From: UBA946 sp031550725
GTDB lineage: Bacteria > Bacillota > Clostridia > Oscillospirales > Ruminococcaceae
DNA length: 64,000 nt
Direction: 5' to 3'
NCBI GenBank assembly: GCA_031550725.1
Contig: JAVBOH010000020.1
Span: forward strand, 1 to 64,000
Below are positions 9,800 to 18,179 of the stretch, piece after piece. The position numbers and the translations under genes are program-made. How positions within the stretch are numbered: the first letter of the stretch is position 1; every line of letters begins with the position of its first letter. The notes under the pieces are model-generated. The model was not told the origin of the DNA, did not search any database, and was given only the letters and a program-made list of their open reading frames with translations.

Positions 9800-10891
9800 A
9801 TGTCACAAAAAATATTTAAATCAATTGTTAGTGTCTTATTAGCGGTTTTTATGCTTATCCCACTAACAATGACAAGTGCTTATGCTGCATCAGATGTTAA
9901 GCTAAGCAAGACTTCATTATCTATCACAGAGGGTAAGACATCGAAGCTTAAGGTGACAGGTACATCAAAATCAGTTACATGGTCATCCTCCAATAAGAAA
10001 ATTGCATCTGTTTCTGAAGATGGCGTTGTTACAGCAAAATCTGTTGGTACTGCAAAAATCACTGCTAAAACAGGCGGAGAAGTACTGACTTGCAAGGTTA
10101 CTGTTAATACAAATAAAATTTTTGCTGATACATACAGCGAATATGTTAATGAAGGCTCATGTGTTGTTATTAGGATTAAAATAACTGATCTTGACGATGT
10201 TGTCTGCGGAACTACCGATAAAACAGTTGCTACTGCAAAACTTAATGCTGAGAAAAATGCTATAACTATAACAGGTGTTTCTAAGGGAACTGCCAGTATT
10301 AAGATTTATTCAAAGTCAAACAAGGCGTTGTACAGAACAATTAAAGTTGAAGTCAGAGATAATAAATCATCCGAAAAGATTGTTGGAACATACAAGGATG
10401 ATATTTATACAAATGAGTTTTTCAACTTGAAAATTGATTTGTCCGATTATGCTTTTGATATTCCAGATTATTATTATGGTGATGACGATTATCAGTATTT
10501 CTTAGTGAATGCCGAGGATAAAAAAACAATGGTCGTTTTAACCGTTTATGATATGGTGAAATCAACTGATGTATTTAAAGGACTTCCAGAAAATATTACA
10601 GCATCACAATTCTTGGATTATATTTTAACCGATGGCGGAGATGAAACTGCTGCGGCTGATATATATGCACTGTTCGATGAATTTAGCACAGATACTATAA
10701 AGAAGTCTGATGTTACAATAGGCGGACAAAAATATTCAATGGTTTATATTTCAATGAACCTTGATGATTTGACAGTATACATGAATGTTGCTGCACTTAA
10801 AAAGGGTGACTATATACTTTTGGTTGGTGTTGTCAGCTTCACAAAAAATGGATTTAATGACTTCGTTCCTAATGTTTCTGAATTAAAGTAA
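9800..10891 (+). CDS. Secreted protein with a bacterial Ig-like (Big_2) domain
   Basis: The 363-residue product has a signal peptide (hydrophobic core about residues 9-22, cleavage after AYA), a Big_2 immunoglobulin-like domain (about 30-105; the SVTWSSSNKKIASVSEDG and GTAKITAKT pattern is typical), a second diverged repeat (about 106-190), and a C-terminal domain of about 170 residues with no recognised motif. It has no obvious sortase motif or membrane anchor, so it is probably released or loosely bound to the wall. The ATG at 9800 is preceded by AAAGGA; the upstream TTG at 9782 overlaps that site and is rejected. Confidence 0.85.
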   Translation: MSQKIFKSIVSVLLAVFMLIPLTMTSAYAASDVKLSKTSLSITEGKTSKLKVTGTSKSVTWSSSNKKIASVSEDGVVTAKSVGTAKITAKTGGEVLTCKVTVNTNKIFADTYSEYVNEGSCVVIRIKITDLDDVVCGTTDKTVATAKLNAEKNAITITGVSKGTASIKIYSKSNKALYRTIKVEVRDNKSSEKIVGTYKDDIYTNEFFNLKIDLSDYAFDIPDYYYGDDDYQYFLVNAEDKKTMVVLTVYDMVKSTDVFKGLPENITASQFLDYILTDGGDETAAADIYALFDEFSTDTIKKSDVTIGGQKYSMVYISMNLDDLTVYMNVAALKKGDYILLVGVVSFTKNGFNDFVPNVSELK

Positions 10892-10906
10892 AATATTACA
10901 CGAACA

Positions 10907-10969
10907 TAAATAATGCTTACTGAACAATTCCTTTTTTACGTAATTGTTCGTTCAAGCAGATATTAAATA
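10907..10969. mobile_element. MITE-like element, copy 1 (51 bp) with 6-bp target duplications
   Basis: A 51-bp element (10913-10963) with imperfect terminal inverted repeats (left ATGCTTACTGAACAATT, right end reading inward ATATCTGCTTGAAC) is flanked by the direct repeat TAAATA at 10907-10912 and 10964-10969. It folds into one hairpin and carries no gene. The same termini occur at 17098-17294 and 35776-35932. Confidence 0.7.
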
Positions 10970-10970
10970 A

Positions 10971-11063
10971 CGGGTGACTAAAATGCTGAGGCATATCGCC
11001 CCTACAAAAATTCAACTTAGGTAAACACGTTGAATTAGGTGTAGGGGGACTAGTAGTCGCCCG
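10971..11063. repeat. Long imperfect hairpin repeat
   Basis: The arms begin CGGGTGACTA and end TAGTCGCCCG, with further pairing of CGCCCCTACA against TGTAGGGGGA and TTCAAC against GTTGAA. It is followed by CTTTTTCG. It looks like a dispersed intergenic palindrome and might also terminate the Ig-like gene transcript. It starts one base after the target duplication of the adjacent MITE. Confidence 0.65.
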
Positions 11064-11109
11064 CTTTTTCGTAATTATTTTTTCGTACAATAGCCTATTT
11101 TTTTAGTGC

Positions 11110-11138
11110 TTGACATAAGCCTGATAACATGATAAAAT
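11110..11138 (+). promoter_or_regulatory. Promoter of the GH26 gene
   Basis: TTGACA (11110-11115) and TAAAAT (11133-11138) are spaced by 17 nt, about 34 bp upstream of the start codon. Confidence 0.75.
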
Positions 11139-11171
11139 TATCTCAATACTTTAAATTGAGGGGTAAATTAA

Positions 11172-12185
11172 ATGATGCTAATTAAAAAAATCACAGCACT
11201 TACAATTGTATTTTCACTTGTGTTATGTGTTTTTACGAGTTGTGATAAAAAAGCTGAAGATACCGAATATGTTCCAAAATATCAGCTATCCAATCAGAAT
11301 GCCACTGATGAGGCAAAAATTCTTTATGATTATATAAACAGTGTTTATAGAAACGGAATTTTGTCGGGACAGCAGGAGTCAACATGGGTGAATAATAATC
11401 CAAATGACGAGATGGATTACATTCTTGAAAAAACAGGCAAGCTGCCTGCTATTCGTGGTCTTGACTATATAAATAATGATTTTGACGGTGTTAATGCACG
11501 TTCAATTGAATGGTGGGACAAGGGCGGTATCGTTTCGATATGCTGGCACTGGGGTATTCCTCCAAAGGGTGTTGGCTATGATTCAAGCAAGGAAACCGTT
11601 GATATGACTGAACTTCTGACCGAGGGAACAGACCTTTATAACGGTATGATAAAGCAGATGGACCGTGTTGCCGAGGCGTTATTGAAACTTCAGGATGCAG
11701 GTGTGCCTGTTTTGTGGCGTCCTTTGCATGAGTTTGACGGCGGATGGTTTTGGTGGGGCAAGGGTACTCCTGAGCAGTTCGCTGAGCTTTGGCGTCTGAT
11801 GTATGACCGCTATACAAATTATCATGGACTTAATAATCTTATATGGGTGCTTGGTTACAGTCATGATGTCCGTGATGGGAATTGGTATCCTGGTGATGAA
11901 TATGTTGATATCTGCGGTGCAGATAATTATGCTGCTGGTACTCAGCTTAAGCTGTATGAAAAGGTTGTTAATGTTTTTGGCACAGAACGCCCGATTGCTT
12001 ATCACGAATGCGGACCTATTCCAAATCCTGATAATTTAAAAGAGGATAAAGCTGACTGGGTTTGGTTTTTAACATGGCATACAATGCATATTAAGGAACA
12101 GAATAAAGCAGAATATATAAATAATGTATATAATCATGAATATGTTATTACCCTTGACGAGCTGCCATCGTTTAAATCAGAATAA
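11172..12185 (+). CDS. GH26 family beta-mannanase-like lipoprotein
   Basis: The 337-residue product carries a lipoprotein signal (lipobox VFTSC, cysteine at about residue 24) and a glycoside hydrolase family 26 domain. Both catalytic glutamates are in the expected settings: the acid/base in LWRPLHEFDGGWFWWG and the nucleophile in PIAYHECGPIP; the WHWGIPP segment is also typical. The likely role is hydrolysis of beta-mannan or related plant polysaccharide at the cell surface. No carbohydrate-binding module or dockerin is fused. A GAGGGG ribosome binding site precedes the tandem ATGATG start. It is transcribed alone from its own promoter and terminated at 12197. Confidence 0.93.
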   Translation: MMLIKKITALTIVFSLVLCVFTSCDKKAEDTEYVPKYQLSNQNATDEAKILYDYINSVYRNGILSGQQESTWVNNNPNDEMDYILEKTGKLPAIRGLDYINNDFDGVNARSIEWWDKGGIVSICWHWGIPPKGVGYDSSKETVDMTELLTEGTDLYNGMIKQMDRVAEALLKLQDAGVPVLWRPLHEFDGGWFWWGKGTPEQFAELWRLMYDRYTNYHGLNNLIWVLGYSHDVRDGNWYPGDEYVDICGADNYAAGTQLKLYEKVVNVFGTERPIAYHECGPIPNPDNLKEDKADWVWFLTWHTMHIKEQNKAEYINNVYNHEYVITLDELPSFKSE

Positions 12186-12196
12186 TTAATTAAAAT

Positions 12197-12233
12197 AAAA
12201 ACGTCTTTAAACCTTGATTTTAAGGACGTTTTT
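12197..12233 (+). terminator. Intrinsic terminator after GH26 gene
   Basis: AAAACGTC pairs with GACGTTTT through an extended AT-rich stem and is followed by TTT. Confidence 0.8.
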
Positions 12234-12252
12234 CATTTTATAGTGCGTTCCG

Positions 12253-12312
12253 TTTTGCACCAAAGGTGCAAAAAACTACCAGTATAGTTGTTTTAAATTA
12301 AACAGCTATACC
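12253..12312. repeat. Two adjacent hairpins upstream of htrA-like gene
   Basis: TTTTGCACC/GGTGCAAAA (12253-12261 with 12265-12273) forms a perfect 9-bp stem with a 3-nt loop. It is followed by a second stem, AGTATAGTTGTTT with AAACAGCTATACC (12281-12293 with 12300-12312). They could be dispersed repeats or regulatory structures; no T-run follows. Confidence 0.55.
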
Positions 12313-12449
12313 AAAAAGTTGTGACAATTCTTTTAACTGGTTTTCAACTTGATATCACGAGCCTTTCACATAAATAAGTTAAAATATAAGCAATCCTAAA
12401 GGTAAAGAAATTATAATAAAATCATCACATAACGAAAGGATGTTTTATA

Positions 12450-13859
12450 ATGCTAGAAAATAATAACAACAATAACTATAATGATGTGAATTTTACTCTT
12501 GTCGAGAATGAATCACCTGATGTAACGAATAATGTTCAGAGTTCAGCTGTACCGCCTGCCGTTCAGGCTATACCACCACAAGCTGCCGCATCACATAAGA
12601 AAAATAGTGCAGCATCAAAGGTAATCGCAGGAGTGCTTGCAGTAGTTCTTATTGGCGGTGCATCAGGATTTGGCGGCGCATATCTTTCTAATTCAATTTA
12701 TGGAAATAACTCAGCTGCTGTTGTAGAGGATGTAAAAACACCAAAGGATGAAACAAAGCCTGCTGAAACCAGTGCTGCTCCTGTATCCTCTGCTCCAAAT
12801 GCTGAAACTGATAAAATTGAAACTATGCTTAATACCACCGATTCGTCGGCAACTGCAGCTTCACTTTCAACTACTGATGTTATCAAAAAGGTTACCGATT
12901 CAGTTGTGCTTATTACATCTGAATTTTCAAGCAATGGTACAACAGAAAGCAGTTCAGGCACAGGTACAGGTGTTATCATGACAGATGACGGCTATATTTT
13001 CACTAACTGCCATGTTATCGAAACAGAAAGCTATGTGCTTGATAATTCATCAAGAAGTCCATTTGGCGGACTATTTGGCAATAACTATACAACAACAGTT
13101 GAGAAAGCAAGCAAAGTAACCGTAACACTTGGTGACGGCACTGAATATAAGGCTGAAATAATCGGCTCTGATTCATCAACCGACCTTGCTATCTTAAAAA
13201 TTGATGCAAAGGGATTAACTCCTGCTGAAATCGGCAGTTCAGATGACCTTGAGCTTGGTCAGAAAGCAATTACACTTGGTTATCCTTTAGGACTTGGACT
13301 TTCTGCCTCTGAGGGTATCGTTTCAGGACTTAACAAAGAAATGACAATTGAGCTTGCAGGCGGCGGCTCATCCGATATGACACTAATTCAGACAACCGCT
13401 GCAATTAACCCAGGTAACTCAGGCGGACCTCTGCTTAATGAATTCGGTCAGGTTGTTGGTATTACATCATCTAAAATTGTAAGCAGCAGCATTGAGGGTA
13501 TAGGCTTTGCAATACCTATCACAGATGCTATGCCTTTGCTTAACGAGCTTCTTGAAACAGGTACTGTTACTGATACAACACCAAAGATTGGTATTACGGG
13601 TACAAATATAAACGAAGCTGTTGCAAGATATTATAGCTTGCCTGTTTCAAAGGGTGTACTTGTTATATCCGTTGATACAAATTCCTCTGCTGACAAAGCA
13701 GGAATAAAAGAGGGTGACGTTATCGTTGGTGCAGACGGCGAGGATGTCAATGATATGACTGGACTTATCAGCTTGAAAAACAAGCATAAGATTGGCGAAA
13801 CTATGATTATCACCCTTGCAAGAAGTAATGGCAATATTGATATTGAGATTACACTATAA
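12450..13859 (+). CDS. htrA: HtrA/DegP-like membrane-anchored serine protease with PDZ domain
   Basis: The 469-residue protein has a Asn-rich cytoplasmic tail, one membrane helix (about 54-78), a low-complexity Ala/Ser/Thr linker, a trypsin-like domain (about 145-375) and one PDZ domain (about 378-469). The triad is present: His in FTNCHVIE, Asp in SSTDLAIL and Ser in NPGNSGGPLLN. It should degrade or refold damaged extracytoplasmic proteins. The start follows GAAAGGATGTTTTATA. Length and layout match Firmicutes HtrA proteins. Stress control is expected from the family; no obvious operator was seen. Confidence 0.93.
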   Translation: MLENNNNNNYNDVNFTLVENESPDVTNNVQSSAVPPAVQAIPPQAAASHKKNSAASKVIAGVLAVVLIGGASGFGGAYLSNSIYGNNSAAVVEDVKTPKDETKPAETSAAPVSSAPNAETDKIETMLNTTDSSATAASLSTTDVIKKVTDSVVLITSEFSSNGTTESSSGTGTGVIMTDDGYIFTNCHVIETESYVLDNSSRSPFGGLFGNNYTTTVEKASKVTVTLGDGTEYKAEIIGSDSSTDLAILKIDAKGLTPAEIGSSDDLELGQKAITLGYPLGLGLSASEGIVSGLNKEMTIELAGGGSSDMTLIQTTAAINPGNSGGPLLNEFGQVVGITSSKIVSSSIEGIGFAIPITDAMPLLNELLETGTVTDTTPKIGITGTNINEAVARYYSLPVSKGVLVISVDTNSSADKAGIKEGDVIVGADGEDVNDMTGLISLKNKHKIGETMIITLARSNGNIDIEITL

Positions 13860-13902
13860 TTTTGATTTGTTGATTATTTTGATAAATTCTCTCCTTTTCC
13901 TA

Positions 13903-13934
13903 AAAAAAGTATGCCATAACCGGCATACTTTTTT
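13903..13934. terminator. Bidirectional terminator between convergent genes
   Basis: AAAAAAGTATGCC (13903-13915) pairs with GGCATACTTTTTT (13922-13934) around a 6-nt loop, serving both the protease gene and the convergent cyclase gene. Confidence 0.88.
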
Positions 13935-13940
13935 GTTTAA

Positions 13941-15881
13941 TCAATTATTATTCCAAATGTTAGTGTTATAAAAAGCATATTGATTTTTACCGTTATTCTT
14001 AGCGGTATAAAGAGCAGTGTCAGCATTTTTATAAAGTGTTTCGAAATCATCACCAAACTCTGGTGACATTACAACACCAACGCTTGCAGAAACATGGCAA
14101 GTCTTATTTTCATAGGTATAATCCATATTAAGTGCGGAAACAATAGCTTGTGCCTTGCGGATTGCAAGTTCCTCATCAATTACAGGCAGGAATACTATAA
14201 ATTCATCTCCGCCGATACGTCCGATAATATCACCTTGTCGGAACAGCCTTTGCAGGATATTGGCAACCTCAATAATTACCTTGTCTCCGAATGCATGACC
14301 GCATGTATCATTTACACCCTTGAAATTATCAATGTCAAAAATATAAAGTGCATACATTTCATCAGAAGAATTAATCAGAATATTATCAATTTCCTCCTCG
14401 GTTGTAATCTTGTTGAAAAGATTTGTAAGAGGGTCTTTTTTAGCCTTTTCGGTAAGATTTTTTGTACGGCGCTTTTCCTCATCAATATTCTTTCGGTATG
14501 TGAACATATGAATTGAATTATCATCCTCAAGCTTATAGATATATGACTGAATACGCATCCAGTAAAAGCTTTCATTGTCATCTGATTTTATCTTGATATC
14601 GCATCTGAGGTTTGTTATACCGCTGTTATAATTCGATATTACATTCTCAGGTGAAAATGTGTCAATATATAGCTGGCGGAAATTCTCTTTTATCTGCCTT
14701 TGTGCAATAGCCTTTAAAGCATCTGTATATACATTGTTTGTAACACCTACTCTTTTGAAATACTCATTTGTTATATCATTATCAGCACAATTTTTTGTAA
14801 TGTTAAGCTCATAAATATTATCATAAAGCTGTTCAAGCGAGGTACGGAAAATTTCATGGTATTTTGCTTCTTTCTTTATCAAAGTATCGACAGCAGTCTT
14901 ATTATAAAACTTGATAACAAAAGAAATTATCATAATAACTGCAAATGCAACTAAAGCTACAATAATTATTTCACGAATAAGCATTATTGTCAAATGCATA
15001 TTCTGACTTGTCATATTATTTTCAGCAACTAAATTCCAGTCAAGTGCTGAAATATAACGTGTTACAACATATACATTATCATTTTCAGGGTGCCAGAACG
15101 AATTAAGCTCCGGTAACATAAAATTATCTGTAATATTATTCTTTATTGACGAAAAGATATCCATATCAAATAAATTGATATCGTTAAATCCGGATTCATT
15201 AGTCCCTATTTCAATTTTGCCATTATTATCAATAAGATATAGCTGTGTTGAAAATTGCTCCTCATAATCATTAAGCAATGCCTGAAGCGAGTCAATATAC
15301 ATTCCAACGCCGACAATACCCTGAAGCTTACCATCACTATTTCTGATTTTACAGTTAATAAAAACAGTTATTTCATCATTTGATGCCTCATCATTATCAA
15401 CATTCAGCGAGTATTCGCTGCCTGAATCAATAAATGCATAAAACCAGTCATTTTCAGGGTTATCTCGTACCATTGTTCTGTTAAGACCCTTAAAATTATA
15501 ATAATTTCCTGTTTCTGATGACACTAAAAAAACAGAATCATAATTATATTTTTTCTGATATTTATCAAGATACTCCTGAACAGTTTCGATAAACTCTGCA
15601 GATGCATCAACATCACTCTCAACCTCAAGAAAATCCTGCAAAAGCTTGTCATTTGCCATAGTCAGAGAAACATTAATCGGTACTTCAAACAATGACTGTA
15701 TCTGATAATATATACCTTCTGATGTTAACTCTGTGATATTTTCGGCATTTGTTTTGTAAGTGCAGCTATTATCTGCATATCTTATTACAGATGTTATAAT
15801 AAATCCTGTTGATATTACAAAGATAATTAACAAATATATCTTTATTTTAAATGATTTTGTCATAAAAATTTGTTTCTTCAT
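13941..15881 (-). CDS. Membrane dCache-GGDEF diguanylate cyclase
   Basis: The 646-residue protein has a membrane helix near its N-terminus (about 15-35), an extracellular Cache-like domain (about 40-300), a second helix (about 310-335), a PAS-like region containing a YWMRIQSYIYKLEDDNSIHM segment, and a GGDEF domain with the intact motif GRIGGDEF near residue 558. It should make c-di-GMP in response to an external ligand. I start at ATG 15881 because AGGAGG lies 10 nt upstream; the longer frame to GTG 15911 overlaps that site. The gene is monocistronic. Confidence 0.92.
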   Translation of the reverse strand: MKKQIFMTKSFKIKIYLLIIFVISTGFIITSVIRYADNSCTYKTNAENITELTSEGIYYQIQSLFEVPINVSLTMANDKLLQDFLEVESDVDASAEFIETVQEYLDKYQKKYNYDSVFLVSSETGNYYNFKGLNRTMVRDNPENDWFYAFIDSGSEYSLNVDNDEASNDEITVFINCKIRNSDGKLQGIVGVGMYIDSLQALLNDYEEQFSTQLYLIDNNGKIEIGTNESGFNDINLFDMDIFSSIKNNITDNFMLPELNSFWHPENDNVYVVTRYISALDWNLVAENNMTSQNMHLTIMLIREIIIVALVAFAVIMIISFVIKFYNKTAVDTLIKKEAKYHEIFRTSLEQLYDNIYELNITKNCADNDITNEYFKRVGVTNNVYTDALKAIAQRQIKENFRQLYIDTFSPENVISNYNSGITNLRCDIKIKSDDNESFYWMRIQSYIYKLEDDNSIHMFTYRKNIDEEKRRTKNLTEKAKKDPLTNLFNKITTEEEIDNILINSSDEMYALYIFDIDNFKGVNDTCGHAFGDKVIIEVANILQRLFRQGDIIGRIGGDEFIVFLPVIDEELAIRKAQAIVSALNMDYTYENKTCHVSASVGVVMSPEFGDDFETLYKNADTALYTAKNNGKNQYAFYNTNIWNNN

Positions 15882-16146
15882 AAAGAAACATCCTCCTGTT
15901 AATGTGTTCACTATCAGTGTATTCCATTCATATAATTATACCATAGTAATCTACATTTTTCAACAAATTTCGACAATTTAATATATGTTTAACCTAACAC
16001 ATACCAATTTTATATATTTATATATAACTTTTACCTATTACTGTTGATATGAAATGATTTATATGTTATATTATTTAATATGCAGTATTCGAATGTAATG
16101 TTATGTGATAAATATTTATTTGGATATTTATATAAAGGGGAATATT

Positions 16147-16908
16147 ATGGATAAGCTAAGATTTTATGAATGTGTGCAGGATGTAATAAATCGTGAGCAT
16201 ATAAGAATGGGTATTGGAACATATGGCGAAAAGACTGTACATTCTGTGCTAAAAAATTATTTTGCACCATATGAGGGTTGTCATGAGCAGAAAATTGGGG
16301 GATTTGTTGCAGATATTGTCAGTGAGGATGGCATTATTGAGATACAGACTGCTGGATTTGACAAACTTAGAAAAAAGCTTACATCATTTCTTAGTGTCAG
16401 CCGTGTAAAAGTTGTACATCCAATTCCATATAATAAGTGGCTTATTACTATCAATCCCGAAACAGGGGAAACGGGTAAAAAGCGTAAATCGCCGCAAAAG
16501 GGCTCTCCATATGATATTTTCCCAGAGCTTTATAAAATAAAAATGCATATTGCTAACGAAAATTTAAGCATATGTGTTGTGATGATTGATATTGATGAAT
16601 ACAGGCAGCCGCCTGAAACGGACGGAGTTAAACGTGGAAGACGCAAAGGATATACCCGATATGACCGCATACCGCTTGAAATGCATGAAGAAATACATAT
16701 GAACTGCAAATATGACTGGCAGTATTTCATTCCGTCTGCACTTTCATTCTGCGAGTTTACATCAAAGGATTTTGCTAAAAATGCTAATATATCGGTATCA
16801 CTTGCACAAATTACACTTAATGTTCTGACTGAAATTGGAGCTGTTAAGCGTGTTGGGAAATCTGGCGGCTCAATACTTTATGTTTCCGACTGCGGATATT
16901 CCGAATAG
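16147..16908 (+). CDS. Hypothetical protein, nuclease-like core with C-terminal winged helix (tentative)
   Basis: The 253-residue product is not assigned to a known family by me. Residues about 20-75 include HEQKIGGFVADIVSEDGIIE followed directly by IQTAGF. This is an Asp and Glu-x-Gln arrangement like the PD-(D/E)XK nuclease core, with a basic stretch (GKKRKSPQKG) and VKRGRRKG later, and a C-terminal segment (about 195-250) that looks like a small DNA-binding winged helix. This would fit a DNA-cleaving or DNA-binding role, but that is inference. The ATG at 16147 follows AAAGGGG by 7 nt. It is alone between two regulatory regions. Confidence 0.6.
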   Translation: MDKLRFYECVQDVINREHIRMGIGTYGEKTVHSVLKNYFAPYEGCHEQKIGGFVADIVSEDGIIEIQTAGFDKLRKKLTSFLSVSRVKVVHPIPYNKWLITINPETGETGKKRKSPQKGSPYDIFPELYKIKMHIANENLSICVVMIDIDEYRQPPETDGVKRGRRKGYTRYDRIPLEMHEEIHMNCKYDWQYFIPSALSFCEFTSKDFAKNANISVSLAQITLNVLTEIGAVKRVGKSGGSILYVSDCGYSE

Positions 16909-17031
16909 TTTGATTAATATATGTATAAAAAATCCATGTAATTTTGGCTTGTATACTTTTTGCGGATAAACATATTTTTTTATGGGATAAAGTATATATT
17001 AATGTAAGGAATTTAAAGCAAACATTTATAG

Positions 17032-17067
17032 AAACCCGTACAAATGCAGGAGTATTTGTATGGGTTT
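17032..17067. repeat. Hairpin of the first heat-shock control unit
   Basis: AAACCCGTACAAAT pairs with ATTTGTATGGGTTT around a short loop. Its sequence is closely related to the hairpin at 17414-17451. It may end the transcript of the gene at 16147, although no T-run follows. Confidence 0.6.
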
Positions 17068-17091
17068 CGTCAATTTTAATGGTACTTGTTC

Positions 17092-17300
17092 TTATTAATG
17101 CGTACTGAACAATTCCGTTTTTCACGGAATTGTTCGTCAAATTAGATTTTATCTGTTTCGATGTACTACTTGATTGACGTCTGCTTACAAAATAATTTTC
17201 TACGAAAATCATTTTGTAAATGCAAGAGTTTTTCGCATAAAAAATTTATAAATAAATGCTTAAAAACCTTGCGTTTAAATTATTCAGCAGATATTTATTA
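17092..17300. mobile_element. MITE-like element, copy 2 (197 bp) with TTATTA target duplications
   Basis: The element at 17098-17294 begins ATGCGTACTGAACAATTCC and ends with the inverse-related AATTATTCAGCAGATAT. It is flanked by exact 6-bp repeats TTATTA (17092-17097 and 17295-17300). It carries no gene. The last three bases of the right duplication are the first three bases of the CIRCE operator at 17298. Confidence 0.8.
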
Positions 17301-17324
17301 GCACTCACATCAAACGAGTGCTAA
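17298..17324. promoter_or_regulatory. CIRCE operator 1 (HrcA site)
   Basis: TTAGCACTC, nine bases, GAGTGCTAA matches the CIRCE consensus exactly. HrcA should repress promoters next to it until heat shock. Confidence 0.93.
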
Positions 17325-17413
17325 TTTTTCGCTTTATTACCATAAAACTATCACATTTATAGGTTATTATATATACATCGAAAGGGAATTCGTTAACATA
17401 GATAAATTTTACA

Positions 17414-17451
17414 GATACCCATACAATCGCAATAGTGATTGTATGGGTATC
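17414..17451. repeat. Hairpin of the second heat-shock control unit
   Basis: GATACCCATACAATC pairs with GATTGTATGGGTATC around an 8-nt loop, a 15-bp perfect stem. It lies 30 nt before CIRCE 2, the same arrangement as hairpin 1 before CIRCE 1 once the MITE is removed. Confidence 0.7.
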
Positions 17452-17480
17452 GTCGAATTATCACTCGTTATCATCGTATG

Positions 17481-17507
17481 CTAGCACTCTAATGCAAAGA
17501 GTGCTAA
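17481..17507. promoter_or_regulatory. CIRCE operator 2 (HrcA site)
   Basis: CTAGCACTC, nine bases, GAGTGCTAA differs from the CIRCE consensus by one base in 18. It lies just upstream of the likely Hsp20 promoter. Confidence 0.9.
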
Positions 17508-17518
17508 ATTTTAACCGT

Positions 17519-17547
17519 TTGACACCACATTATCACAATATTATCAT
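17519..17547 (+). promoter_or_regulatory. Likely Hsp20 promoter
   Basis: TTGACA (17519-17524) and TATCAT (17542-17547) are spaced by 17 nt, starting 12 nt after CIRCE 2. The leader to the start codon is about 140 nt long. Confidence 0.55.
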
Positions 17548-17692
17548 AAAAAAGAGTTATTATATAACCATGGAAGAAATAAAGGAGAGTGATACAAAAT
17601 GAAGTAAGCAAGGTTTAAGTAATCATAAAAGTATATCAATGTGTTAAAAGTAAAAAATAAAATAAATTGTAATAAAATAGGAGGATTTAATT

Positions 17693-18118
17693 ATGTTAAG
17701 AATTATGCCTTATGAAAGAAAAACTTATGACCCAATGGATATGTTCCGTGATTTTGAAAAGAGCTTTTTCGGTGTTCCGGCACAGTTTAATTCAATGAGA
17801 ACTGACATTAAGGATGAAGGTGATAAATATGTGCTTGAATCCGAACTACCTGGATTTGAAAAGGAAGATATCAAGCTAGATATCGAAAGTAATTATCTGA
17901 TTTTATCAGCAGAACACAGCACCCAGAACGATACAAAGGATGAAAAGGATAATTATATCCGCCGTGAACGCTCATATGGCTCATACAAGAGGAGCTTTGA
18001 TATATCCGATGTTATTACTGAAAAGATTGATGCCGAATATAAGAATGGTATTCTGATAGTGACATTACCAAAAAAGAGTGCTGATGTTCCGCAGGTTAAA
18101 AATATATCAATAAGATGA
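17693..18118 (+). CDS. Hsp20/alpha-crystallin small heat shock protein
   Basis: The 141-residue protein has a short N-terminal arm (about 1-35), an alpha-crystallin domain (about 38-130; the DKYVLESELPGFEKEDIKLD and NGILIVTLPK blocks are characteristic) and a short C-terminal tail. It is an ATP-independent holdase that binds unfolding proteins in the cytoplasm. The start ATG follows AGGAGG by 8 nt. Two CIRCE operators upstream imply repression by HrcA; hrcA itself is not in the window. A terminator follows at 18138. Confidence 0.95.
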   Translation: MLRIMPYERKTYDPMDMFRDFEKSFFGVPAQFNSMRTDIKDEGDKYVLESELPGFEKEDIKLDIESNYLILSAEHSTQNDTKDEKDNYIRRERSYGSYKRSFDISDVITEKIDAEYKNGILIVTLPKKSADVPQVKNISIR

Positions 18119-18137
18119 TGTATATTGAACAATAGAA

Positions 18138-18172
18138 AAAGGGAGCTGCTACTTGATTGTAACAGCTCCCTT
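18138..18172 (+). terminator. Terminator after hsp20
   Basis: AAGGGAGCTG pairs with CAGCTCCCTT around a partly paired loop and is followed by a T-rich stretch. It may also serve the convergent HD-GYP gene. Confidence 0.8.
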
Positions 18173-18179
18173 GATTTGT

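Noticed and set aside
12253..12312. Terminator after the GH26 gene
   Set aside because: A proper terminator already lies at 12197-12233 and these hairpins lack a T-run, so they are listed as repeats.
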